Source: Opitutia bacterium (GTDB lineage Bacteria > Verrucomicrobiota > Verrucomicrobiia > Opitutales > Opitutaceae). From it: 37,044 nucleotides of DNA. Shown one piece after another: positions 17,069 to 25,043 of the stretch. Both the position numbers and the translations under genes were made by a program. Each line of letters starts with the position of its first letter. Within the stretch, counting starts at the first letter, position 1. Location of the stretch: contig CANGHW010000041.1 of assembly GCA_947453695.1 (NCBI GenBank), positions 1 through 37,044 on the forward strand, in the 5' to 3' direction. Below the pieces are notes generated by a model that made no database searches, was not told the DNA's origin, and saw only the letters and a program-made list of their open reading frames with translations.

Positions 17069-19309
17069 ATGGGACCTTTCACCTATGCCCGGCGCCTCAC
17101 CCACTGGTTCAAGAGCCATCCACGTGCCGTCGCGCTTGTCCTGGTCGGCCTGATTGTGGAAGTGGTCTTCGAGGCCTATATCCCGGTCGCGTTCGAACAT
17201 ATCATCGATGGAGCGATCATCCCGCGCAATCCAGCGGTATTCACTCACACGATGATCATCCTCGGGATCGGACTCGTGATCGCGACCGGCGCCGGACTGC
17301 TGATAGACTTCACTTATTCGAAACTCGCGACCCAAGTTGTGGCCGATATCCGCGTGCGGTTATTCACCCATCTGCAGGGCCTCTCGGCGTCTTTCTTCCA
17401 GCAGCACCCTGCCGGCGATATCAACGCCCGCTACAGCACCGATCTCTCGGCCGTGGAACACACGCTCGAGACATGGATGCACTCCGGCTGGAAACCCCTG
17501 CTCGAACTCGCCGCCTATAACATCGTGCTCTTCATCATCGACTGGCGCCTGGCGCTGGTCGCCCAGCTCTTCTGGCCGATGGCTCTGCTCGGACCGCGCT
17601 TTTTCGCCCCCAGAGCTACCGCCGCGGCCACGGATTTGAAGAAGGGCGAAAGTGGAATTCTCTCCGCCGTCGATGAAGCTACCGGCGGCCGCCAGGTCGT
17701 GCGCGCCTTCGGGCTCGAACGCACCATGACGGAGCGTTTCACCACCAAAGTCCTCGGCCTCACCCGCGTCGCCCGCCGGGGCGCCCTGTTAAGTTCACTC
17801 CTCGACCGTTCCTCAGGCACCGGGATCATCCTCGTCGAATTTCTCATCATCGGCGCCGGCACCTACATGGTGCTGCACGACCGGATGACCGTCGGACAAC
17901 TGGTCGCATTCGACACCGTCGCCAGCTGCCTCGCCCTCGCGATGCTGCGTCTCGCCCAATACTTCACTGAGCTGATCCACTGCGCTCCCGGCTTTGCCCG
18001 CATCGAAGAGATCTTCGCGCAAAAGTCCGCCGTGCCCGAGGCCCCGGATGCGATCGAGTTGCCACCAATCACCCGCGGGATCGAAGTCCGCGACCTCGTT
18101 TTCACGCCCGAGCCCGATCGCCGCATCCTCGACGGCGTAACCCTCGCTATCCGGCACGGCGAGTCTGTCGCCTTCGTCGGCCCCTCTGGCTCCGGCAAGA
18201 GCACCATTCTCAACGCCATTATGCGCTCCTTCGATCCGAACGGTGGCGCGGTCCGGATCGATGGCCACGATCTCCGCTCGGTTACCGTCGCCTCGTTCAT
18301 CCGCCAAAGCGCCGTCGTGTTCCAGGAGTCGTTTCTCTACAACACCTCCATCCGCGAAAATCTCCGCCTCGGCCGTTTGGGGGCAACCGATGAAGAGGTC
18401 GAGGCCGCCTGTCGCGATGCCGAGATCCACGACATCATCCTCGCCCTCCCCAAGGGCTACGACTCCCCCGTCGGCGAACGCGGCGCCCTCCTCTCCGGCG
18501 GCCAGCGCCAGCGCCTCGCTATCGCCCGCGCCCTGCTGCGCAACCCGCGCATCCTCTTCCTCGACGAAGCCACTTCCGCCCTCGATCCCGGCACCGAAAT
18601 CGCCATCAACGAGACTCTGGCACGCCTCTCCAAGGGCCGCACGGTTATGGCCGTCACCCACCGCCTGGCCTCCGTCACCAAGCTCGACCGCATCTTTGTG
18701 ATGAACAAGGGGCGCCTCGCCGAGTCTGGCACCCACGCCGAACTCATCGCCCAGGGCGGCATCTACGCCGGCCTCTGGAAAAAACAGGAAGGCATTCACA
18801 CGAGCGACGACGGCACTCGCGCCGATATTTCCGTCGAACGCCTCAAGCAATTCTCCCTCCTCTCCCAGCTCGACGACCCGATGCTGCGCGAACTTTCCAT
18901 CTCCCAGTTTGTCACCGAAAACGTCCCCGCCGACCGCGACGTCGTCATCGAGGGCGACCACGGCGACAAATTCTTTATCATCGCCCGCGGCCGCGTCGAC
19001 GTCCTCAAACGCCAATCCGACGGCTCGCAACGCCGCCTCGCCGTCCTCGAGGACGGCGACAATTTCGGCGAACTCGCCCTCCTGCGCGACACCCCGCGCA
19101 ACGCCACCATCCGCACCCTCGTCCCCTGCATCTTCCTCACCCTTCAGCGGAATCATTTCCAAAACCTCCTCGACGCCTCGCCGTCCGTGCGCGCCGCCAT
19201 CCTCTCCCAGGAATCCGCCCGCTCGTCCACCCCGTTCACCAACCACTCGATGGCCCCCTTCCCGGTGCGCTCAGCCCGCCCTGGTCCGAGTGAACCCTCG
19301 CCCAAATAG
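17069..19309 (+). CDS. ABC exporter with fused C-terminal cyclic-nucleotide-binding domain
   Basis: A 746-residue half-transporter with an extra domain. Residues about 15-310 form a type IV exporter membrane domain of six helices. The ATPase covers about 330-575: Walker A VGPSGSGKST near 370, Q-loop VFQES, signature LSGGQRQ near 475 and Walker B ILFLDEATSALD near 494, with a switch His in VTHRLAS. Residues about 605-710 form a cNMP-binding domain with VVIEGDHGDKFFIIARG and the phosphate-binding cassette FGELALLRDTPRNAT (residues about 665-679), where Gly, Glu and Arg are intact. The tail is Pro/Ser-rich. Known: such exporters move lipids, peptides or drugs; CNB domains bind cAMP or cGMP. Inferred: transport gated by a cyclic nucleotide. 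The start at 17069 is followed by a normal exporter N-terminus; the in-frame upstream sequence is Arg/Pro-rich and unlike coding. The next gene, 72 nt downstream, carries a cyclase-like domain. Confidence 0.92.
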   Translation: MGPFTYARRLTHWFKSHPRAVALVLVGLIVEVVFEAYIPVAFEHIIDGAIIPRNPAVFTHTMIILGIGLVIATGAGLLIDFTYSKLATQVVADIRVRLFTHLQGLSASFFQQHPAGDINARYSTDLSAVEHTLETWMHSGWKPLLELAAYNIVLFIIDWRLALVAQLFWPMALLGPRFFAPRATAAATDLKKGESGILSAVDEATGGRQVVRAFGLERTMTERFTTKVLGLTRVARRGALLSSLLDRSSGTGIILVEFLIIGAGTYMVLHDRMTVGQLVAFDTVASCLALAMLRLAQYFTELIHCAPGFARIEEIFAQKSAVPEAPDAIELPPITRGIEVRDLVFTPEPDRRILDGVTLAIRHGESVAFVGPSGSGKSTILNAIMRSFDPNGGAVRIDGHDLRSVTVASFIRQSAVVFQESFLYNTSIRENLRLGRLGATDEEVEAACRDAEIHDIILALPKGYDSPVGERGALLSGGQRQRLAIARALLRNPRILFLDEATSALDPGTEIAINETLARLSKGRTVMAVTHRLASVTKLDRIFVMNKGRLAESGTHAELIAQGGIYAGLWKKQEGIHTSDDGTRADISVERLKQFSLLSQLDDPMLRELSISQFVTENVPADRDVVIEGDHGDKFFIIARGRVDVLKRQSDGSQRRLAVLEDGDNFGELALLRDTPRNATIRTLVPCIFLTLQRNHFQNLLDASPSVRAAILSQESARSSTPFTNHSMAPFPVRSARPGPSEPSPK

Positions 19310-19381
19310 CCGCCAGCCGGGGCTACTTCCTCCCCGAGTGGAAGATTGAAGACCGCCGAATTCTCCCCACCGTCGTTTGCA

Positions 19382-21370
19382 ATGGACTACGATACTCGGC
19401 CCGACCTGTCGTTACCGACTCAACCGCCTTTTTCGCATGACGTGTTGGACTACGAGAAGACGGCCCGCGAGGCCGTCTCCACCGGCCACCTCCTGACGGC
19501 CATCGAACTAGCCCGCGAAGGTATCGGCCGCTACGGCACCAACCCCGTCCTCCAACAGCAACTCGCCCTCGCGCTCGCGCAAACCGGCGCCCTCGACGGG
19601 GCCCGGACCATGCTCGATGAGCTCCTGAAGGATTCCGCCCGGGACGAAGAAACCCTCTGTCTACTCGGCCGCGTCTACAAGGAACTCTGGCGCCGCGCCG
19701 CCGATCCCGCCGCCGGAGCGGAGGCGCTGAGACAATCGTGCCGCTACTATGGCGAAGCCTTCGCCCTCGCCGAAGGGTGGTATCCCGGCATCAACCTCGC
19801 CTTCACCCACGCCGCGGCCGGCGACCGGGAAAAAGCCGCGGCCATCGCCGACAAAGTCGCGCGCCGGTGCAAAGCCGAACTCGCCCAGGCCATCGAGAAA
19901 CCCGACGGCTGGTTGTTCGCTACACTGGCCGAAGCCCTCACTCACCAGCGCGCCACCGCGGCGGCCGCAGACTACTATCGGCAAGCGGCCGACTGCTTCA
20001 AAGGCCGCTGGCGCGATCTCGCCTCAATGCGCCGCCAAGCCCGCGAAATCATCGGCTTCACCGCCCTACAACCCGAGGTTCCCCGGGCGCGTTGGTTTGA
20101 TCTCGCTTCGATCCAGCAGCGCACCCGCGAGGCGCTCGGTCGCAGCGAAAAAGGTCAGGCGTGGCTCGACCGCTGTTTCACCTTCCCCTCCGTCGTCGTC
20201 TTTTCCGGCCACATGCTCGACCAACCCGGTCGGGCCGCACCACGGTTCCCCGCCGAACGTGAACCGCAAATTCGTGCCGCGATTCGGGCGAAGCTCGATC
20301 AGCTCAACCCCGCGTTCGGCTATGCCTCCGCCGCGTGCGGCGCCGACCTGATTTTTTGCGAATACCTGCTGGAGCGGGACGCCAAGCTTCACCTCGTGCT
20401 CCCTTGTCCCGTGGACGCGTTCAAACGCCTCAGCGTGAGCTATGCCGGCCCGGACTGGGAACGCCGTTTTCACGCCGTCCTCGGCAGCGCCACGACCGTG
20501 CTCGTGGCCAACCCCGATGAATACACCGCGACCGCCAACGACCCGGTGTCGCCGATGGGCTTTCTCTACGCCAACCGCATTGTCACCGGACTCGCCGTGC
20601 TCCAGGCGCAGGCCCTCGATTTCGAATTGCACGCCCTCGCGCTCTGGGACGGCCAACCCGGCGATGGCGCCGGCGGCACCAGCAGCGTCGTAGCCGACTG
20701 GCAGCGGCGACAACTTGACGTTCACCTGATCCACCCCGACAGCAAAACGCCGCTCCCGGCGCCCGTCGCCCCGCCCCCCACCTCGATCGAGGCCGTGGCT
20801 ACCGCCGCCGGTGACGCGCTCGAAGTGCGACACGAGATCCGCGCCCTCCTCTCCATCGAGATCGTAAACTACAAGAAAATCGCCGAACGCCAGGTTCCGG
20901 TCTTCATCCGCGAATTCAAAGCGCCCGTCGCGCAGCTCATCGCTGAGATGCCCTTCCCGCCGGTCACGACGGAAAGCTGGAGCAAATCCCACGCGTTCAC
21001 CTTCGCCCGCCTGCAGGACGCCGCGCTCTTCGCCCTCGAACTCCGCGACCGTTTCGGGCGCACCCCGTGGGCCGCACTCGGCCTGCCCGCCGATCTGGGC
21101 ATTCGCCTCGTGCTGCACGCCGGGCCGGTGTTCTCCTTTTTCGATCCAGTGTTGCAGCGCTCGACCTGCCTCGGCTCGCACGTCGTGCGCTCGGCGCGCA
21201 TCGAGCCGATCACCCCGCCCGGCCAGGTGTTCGCGAGCCAGGAGTTCGCCGCGCTCTGCAGCGCCGACGACCTCGCCGCGGTGAGCTTCGAGTTCCTCGG
21301 CCGCCTCCGCATCGGCCGCCTCTTCGACGAAGCCCCGCTCTACCGCTTGGATCGCCGCAAAGTGCTGTAG
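19382..21370 (+). CDS. TPR-S / SLOG-like / degenerate nucleotide-cyclase domain protein
   Basis: A 662-residue soluble protein with three regions. Residues about 20-235 are helical and TPR-like with the DUF4071 (TPR-S, MAP3K TRAFs-binding) landmarks LGRVYKELWRR and GWYPGIN. Residues about 268-440 look like a Rossmann-type SLOG domain (VVVFSGHMLDQPGR, SAACGADLIFCEYLLE, LHLVLPCP). Residues about 485-655 resemble a class III nucleotidyl cyclase: LLSIEIVNYKKI, AFTFARLQDAALFALELRDRF, LGIRLVLHAGPVFSFF and GSHVVRSARIE. The metal-binding Asp residues appear to be Glu and His, and the catalytic Asn is missing, so cyclase activity is doubtful. The ATG at 19382 is preferred over an in-frame TTG at 19346. 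TPR-S and SLOG are known from predicted conflict and stress-signalling proteins. It follows the CNB-bearing exporter by 72 nt and ends 5 nt from the convergent AEC gene. Confidence 0.8.
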   Translation: MDYDTRPDLSLPTQPPFSHDVLDYEKTAREAVSTGHLLTAIELAREGIGRYGTNPVLQQQLALALAQTGALDGARTMLDELLKDSARDEETLCLLGRVYKELWRRAADPAAGAEALRQSCRYYGEAFALAEGWYPGINLAFTHAAAGDREKAAAIADKVARRCKAELAQAIEKPDGWLFATLAEALTHQRATAAAADYYRQAADCFKGRWRDLASMRRQAREIIGFTALQPEVPRARWFDLASIQQRTREALGRSEKGQAWLDRCFTFPSVVVFSGHMLDQPGRAAPRFPAEREPQIRAAIRAKLDQLNPAFGYASAACGADLIFCEYLLERDAKLHLVLPCPVDAFKRLSVSYAGPDWERRFHAVLGSATTVLVANPDEYTATANDPVSPMGFLYANRIVTGLAVLQAQALDFELHALALWDGQPGDGAGGTSSVVADWQRRQLDVHLIHPDSKTPLPAPVAPPPTSIEAVATAAGDALEVRHEIRALLSIEIVNYKKIAERQVPVFIREFKAPVAQLIAEMPFPPVTTESWSKSHAFTFARLQDAALFALELRDRFGRTPWAALGLPADLGIRLVLHAGPVFSFFDPVLQRSTCLGSHVVRSARIEPITPPGQVFASQEFAALCSADDLAAVSFEFLGRLRIGRLFDEAPLYRLDRRKVL

Positions 21371-21375
21371 GACGC

Positions 21376-22323
21376 CTACACCCCCAGCCACGCCAGCCCG
21401 GCCCGCAGCCACAGCGGGATCACAAACACGCCCAGCGCCGTCGTCCCGAGCACGATCTGCACCGCCGTGCGCGGATGCCCGCCGTAGAGTTTCGACACGA
21501 TGATCGAGATCACGCCCGCCGGCATTGCAGCCTGCACCACGATCACGCGTTTCAGTTCGAGCGAACACGGCAGATATTTTGCGAGCACCAGCATTGCCAC
21601 CGGCAAAGCCCCCAACCGCAGGGCCATCGCGGCCACGCTCACCTTCGCGTCAAACAACTCGCGCGGCTCGTTCAAGTAGTTCGCGAGATTCACCCCCGTC
21701 ATCAGGAGGCCCAGCGGGATCGCGCACACCGCGAGCGCGTGCACTGCATCCATCGCGATCCGCGGGATATGCGGCGTCGCCCCCGTGAGATTGCAGACCA
21801 CGGCCAGCACCAACGAAATTAACATCGGACTCACCAGCTTGCGCCACCCCTCGCGGAGCGACTGCCCGCTCAGCACCAGCACGCCCACCGTCCAGATCGC
21901 CGCCTCCACCCCCACATTGTGGACGAGCAGCACGCCGCGACTCTCCACGCCCCAGATCCCGGTCATGATCGGCAACGGCAAATAGCCATAGTTCGCCAAC
22001 CCCACTGCGAGGCCAAACGTCCGCAGCCCCGTTCCCACGTGCAACCCGATCGACTTCGCCACGAGCAGCCCCGCCCGGATCGCCAAAAATGTAACCCCAA
22101 AGCCCACCAGCGGCGGCATGATGAGATTCCCCGGCTCGCGCAGCGCCGCGTTGTTCGCCACCGACTCAAAAATCAGGCACGGCGAAAACAAATTCACGAC
22201 GAGCCGGATGAGGCTCGTCTCCGCCTCACCCTCCACCCAATGCACGCGTCGCACCACGACCCCGATCGCGATCAACGCGAACACCGGAAGCACGAGCTGC
22301 ATGAGTTGCCAGTAGGACATCAT
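21376..22323 (-). CDS. AEC-family (auxin efflux carrier type) transporter
   Basis: A 315-residue inner-membrane protein with about ten helices. The N-terminal half contains VNLFSPCLIFESVANN and GLAVGLANYGYLPLPIM, and the C-terminal half AAMPAGVISIIVSKLYGG, all typical of the AEC (membrane transport protein, PF03547) family. Such proteins export or import organic anions such as malate or malonate in bacteria; substrate here is unknown. The start is either of two adjacent ATGs (22323 or 22320). It is the downstream partner of the flavoprotein gene (54 nt), which may share a transcript, and it converges on the cyclase-like gene with only 5 nt between stops. Confidence 0.88.
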   Translation of the reverse strand: MMSYWQLMQLVLPVFALIAIGVVVRRVHWVEGEAETSLIRLVVNLFSPCLIFESVANNAALREPGNLIMPPLVGFGVTFLAIRAGLLVAKSIGLHVGTGLRTFGLAVGLANYGYLPLPIMTGIWGVESRGVLLVHNVGVEAAIWTVGVLVLSGQSLREGWRKLVSPMLISLVLAVVCNLTGATPHIPRIAMDAVHALAVCAIPLGLLMTGVNLANYLNEPRELFDAKVSVAAMALRLGALPVAMLVLAKYLPCSLELKRVIVVQAAMPAGVISIIVSKLYGGHPRTAVQIVLGTTALGVFVIPLWLRAGLAWLGV

Positions 22324-22377
22324 GGATCAATCGGGCAGCACACCTCACGCCGCGCCCTACCGCAAGTCGCCCGTGCG

Positions 22378-23646
22378 TCACCCCGCGGCCACCGTCACCT
22401 CCGGTGCTGCCATCCCCTGCCCCGCCAGCCACCCCGTCGTCCACGCGGCCTGAAAATTGAAACCGCCCGTCACGCCGTCGATGTCCAGCACTTCACCCGC
22501 AAAGTGCAACCCGCGGCACACGCGGCTTTCCATCGTCTTGAAATCGACCTCGCCGAGCTTGATGCCGCCGCACGTCACAAACTCATCCTTGAACATGCTC
22601 TTCCCCACCACCTTCAGCTCCGCCGCCGTGAGCTGCGTCGCGAGCGTGCCCAATGCGGCATTGCCCACCTGCGCCCACGGCGTCGTCGCCGCGATGCCCG
22701 CCGACACGACCAGCCGCTCCCACAACCGCTGCGGCATCGCGAGCGGACTCCAGGTCGTGATTTGCTTCTTGGGATTTTTGCCCCGCACTTCGGTCAGCTC
22801 GCGCACCAGCGAGTCGCGCGTGTGCGTGCCCGTCCAGTTCACCGTCAGCGTGAATTCATAATTCTGATTGGCCAAATCGCGCGCGCCCCATGCCGACAGC
22901 TTCAACACCGCGGGTCCGCTCAGACCCCAGTGCGTAATGAGCATCGGTCCATCGGTTTTCAATTTGGTTCCGGCGACGCTCAGGGTCGCGTTTTCCAGCG
23001 AAACCCCGGAGAGCCCGATCAGCCGCGCATCGTCGATGTGAAAAGTAAACAGCGACGGCACCGGCGGCTCGATCGTGTGGCCCAATGCCTGTGCAATCGT
23101 AAGCCCGGCCGACGATTTGTTGCCGCCGGTCGCGAGTAAGAGTCGCTCGCACCGCACGCCCGTCCCGTCGGTCAACGTCAGCCAAAAATCCCCCGGCCCC
23201 GTCTTGTCGCCCGCCCGCTCCACCGTGCGCACCCCCATCGGCGTCACCACGTTCACCCCCGCCTTCGCCGCCGCCTGCGTGAGACAATCCACGATCGTCC
23301 CCGAATCGTCGGTCACGGGAAACATCCGTCCGTCTTCCTCGGTTTTCGTTTCCACGCCGCGCTCCGCGAGCCACGCGATCATGTCGCGCGGCTGCCATTT
23401 GTGAAATGCTCCGAGCAACTCACGTCCGCCCCGCGGATATTTCTTCACGAGCTCGCGTGGTTCGAAACAGGAGTGCGTCACGTTGCAGCGTCCGCCGCCC
23501 GACACGCGGACCTTGGCCAGCGGATGGGCCGTCGCCTCGTAGATGGTCACGGTCCCGCGCTCACCGAGTTGCTCCGCGCATGTGATTGCCGCAAAGAAAC
23601 CCGCCGCACCGCCGCCGACCACCACCACCCGCCGTTTGTCGCTCAT
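22378..23646 (-). CDS. HI0933/YhiN-type NAD(P)/FAD-dependent oxidoreductase
   Basis: A 422-residue flavoprotein of the HI0933 (BaiN-like, aminoacetone oxidase family) group. The dinucleotide-binding motif VVVVGGGAAGFFAA begins near residue 5, and the family signature VRVSGGGRCNVTHS follows near residue 47. The second half has LLLATGGNKSSAG, THWGLSGPAVLKLSAWGAR and the C-terminal FKTMESRVCRGLHFAGEVLDIDGVTGGFNFQ, given by key residues G-L-H-F-A-G-E-x-L-D. The physiological substrate of these enzymes is not settled. The start at 23646 gives the expected N-terminus; the upstream in-frame extension crosses the terminator of the next gene and is rejected. Confidence 0.93.
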   Translation of the reverse strand: MSDKRRVVVVGGGAAGFFAAITCAEQLGERGTVTIYEATAHPLAKVRVSGGGRCNVTHSCFEPRELVKKYPRGGRELLGAFHKWQPRDMIAWLAERGVETKTEEDGRMFPVTDDSGTIVDCLTQAAAKAGVNVVTPMGVRTVERAGDKTGPGDFWLTLTDGTGVRCERLLLATGGNKSSAGLTIAQALGHTIEPPVPSLFTFHIDDARLIGLSGVSLENATLSVAGTKLKTDGPMLITHWGLSGPAVLKLSAWGARDLANQNYEFTLTVNWTGTHTRDSLVRELTEVRGKNPKKQITTWSPLAMPQRLWERLVVSAGIAATTPWAQVGNAALGTLATQLTAAELKVVGKSMFKDEFVTCGGIKLGEVDFKTMESRVCRGLHFAGEVLDIDGVTGGFNFQAAWTTGWLAGQGMAAPEVTVAAG

Positions 23647-23700
23647 GCCGGCACGCTGCGCGCCGCGCGCCGCGAGTCGAAGCAGAAACCATCCGGACGC

Positions 23701-23735
23701 AAAAAGGCCGTCGCGGGCTGCAATCCGCGACGGCC
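23701..23735 (-). terminator. intrinsic terminator of the Spy-like gene
   Basis: On the minus strand GGCCGTCGCGG and CCGCGACGGCC form a perfect 11-bp stem with an 8-nt loop, followed by TTTTT. It lies 34 nt after the stop of the Spy-like gene and just before the flavoprotein start. Confidence 0.88.
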
Positions 23736-23768
23736 AAACCTTCCCTAACAAGCTAACAAATTGAACGC

Positions 23769-24125
23769 TTACTGCTTCTTGCCGCGACCGCCCTGGGGCA
23801 TCTCGTCGAACTTCTTCTGCTGTTCGGCGGTGAGGACGGCACGGATATCGGCGCGGCCCTTGGTCATGATCTCGCGGCCCTTTTCCATCCGCTCTTCCTG
23901 CGGGATGGCCTGGAGCGCTTCGCGCTGCTTGGCCATGATGGCCTCGATCTTGGTCTTCTGCTCGGCGGTGAGGGCGCCGACCGCTTCTTCGAGACGCTCG
24001 ATCGTCATGCCACCGCGACCGCCGCCCTTGCCGCCCTTGCCCTTTTCTTGAGCAGAGGCCGTGGAGACGAAGCCCGCCACGCCGAGGGCGAGGACGGAGA
24101 GGATAACTTTGAACATGGATTTCAT
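23769..24125 (-). CDS. Spy/CpxP-like small periplasmic protein
   Basis: A 118-residue exported protein. A signal peptide (about residues 1-25, ending TASA) is followed by a Gly/Lys-rich linker and a helical region. Two LTAEQ motifs (residues about 51-55 and 98-102), with ERMEKGREIMTKGRADIRAVLTAEQQKKFDEM, match the LTxxQ repeats of the Spy/CpxP family. Relatives are periplasmic chaperones or metal-stress sensors; a role here is inferred only. It has its own terminator and probably its own promoter in the 159-nt gap shared with the divergent ABC genes. A longer in-frame reading frame extending to 24917 overlaps the ABC gene and is rejected. Confidence 0.8.
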   Translation of the reverse strand: MKSMFKVILSVLALGVAGFVSTASAQEKGKGGKGGGRGGMTIERLEEAVGALTAEQKTKIEAIMAKQREALQAIPQEERMEKGREIMTKGRADIRAVLTAEQQKKFDEMPQGGRGKKQ

Positions 24126-24284
24126 GGGAGAGTTCGGAGGGGAGATTCCGTTGAGTTTTGGGTTTTCTAGATTCCGCGAACTTGATGTGCGCGTTGGCCA
24201 GATTGACGGGGCACCGAGGCGATAGTTACGCGAATTTTGCGGAAGCTTGCGGCTGCCGGCCCGGCCCCCCAGCGTCCCCGCCCC

Positions 24285-25016
24285 ATGATCGAGGTTTCCG
24301 GTCTCGCCAAACGCTACGGCGCTTTCACCGCCGTGCGCGACCTGTCCTTCACCGTCCAACCCGGTGAAGTGCTCGGCCTCGTCGGCCCCAACGGCGCGGG
24401 CAAGACCAGCACGCTGCGCTGCCTCGCCGGCATCATTCCCGCCAGTGCCGGCACCATCCGCGTCGCCGGCCAGGACCTCGCCGCCGATCCGGTCGCGGCC
24501 AAACGCGCCCTCGCCTTCTTCCCCGACGAGCCCCGCCTCTTCGACTACCTCACCGTCCGCCAGCACCTCAATTTCGTCGCCCGGATCTACGGCGTCGCCG
24601 ACCACGAAGATATCGCCGAGCCGCTCCTGGAGGAACTCGAGATTGCCGACAAAGCCGACCAACTCCCCGGCGAGCTGTCTCGCGGCATGAAGCAGAAACT
24701 CGCGATCGCCTGCGGCCTCCTCCACAGCCCCCGCGTGATGTTTTTCGACGAGCCGCTCACCGGGCTCGATCCCCTGGGCATTCGCCGGATGAAGGACTCG
24801 ATTCTTAAGCGCTCCCGCGACGGCGCCGCGATTGTGCTCAGCTCCCACCTCCTGCACCTCCTCGAGGAAGTCTGCTCCCACGTCCTGATCTTGAAGAAGG
24901 GCGAAAAGATCGCCCACGGCACCTTGGCCGAGGTTTCGGCGCAGTTCGCCAACGGCGAGACCGGCGTGAGCCTTGAAGAAATTTTTATCCGCGCCACCGG
25001 CGGCTCGGAAAACTAA
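24285..25016 (+). CDS. ABC transporter ATP-binding protein
   Basis: A 243-residue ATPase of the ABC-2 exporter type. Walker A is GPNGAGKTST near residue 38, the signature is LSRGMKQKL near residue 136, Walker B is VMFFDEPLTGLD near residue 156 and the switch region is SSHLLHLLEEV. The Arg-containing signature (S-R-G-M-K-Q) is typical of ABC-2 systems such as CcmA/NatA relatives. It is followed 27 nt later by its permease, so the two form one exporter. The ATG at 24285 is chosen; the 16-codon upstream extension has no family resemblance. Confidence 0.93.
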   Translation: MIEVSGLAKRYGAFTAVRDLSFTVQPGEVLGLVGPNGAGKTSTLRCLAGIIPASAGTIRVAGQDLAADPVAAKRALAFFPDEPRLFDYLTVRQHLNFVARIYGVADHEDIAEPLLEELEIADKADQLPGELSRGMKQKLAIACGLLHSPRVMFFDEPLTGLDPLGIRRMKDSILKRSRDGAAIVLSSHLLHLLEEVCSHVLILKKGEKIAHGTLAEVSAQFANGETGVSLEEIFIRATGGSEN

Positions 25017-25043
25017 GCAAATCGTGCGCGCCGCCCGCCCCCG

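Noticed and set aside
17813..19246. 477-codon minus-strand frame
   Set aside because: Antisense to the CNB exporter, whose Walker and CNB motifs are intact; the antisense product is Gly/Glu/Asp-rich low-complexity sequence.
19346..19381. TTG start 12 codons upstream for the cyclase-like protein
   Set aside because: A rare start with no ribosome binding site; the ATG at 19382 is adequate. It cannot be excluded from sequence alone.
20066..21568. 500-codon minus-strand frame
   Set aside because: Antisense to the cyclase-like gene and overlapping the AEC gene; no domain features.
21919..23139. 406-codon plus-strand frame
   Set aside because: Antisense to the AEC and flavoprotein genes; Arg/His/Gln-rich composition typical of a shadow frame.
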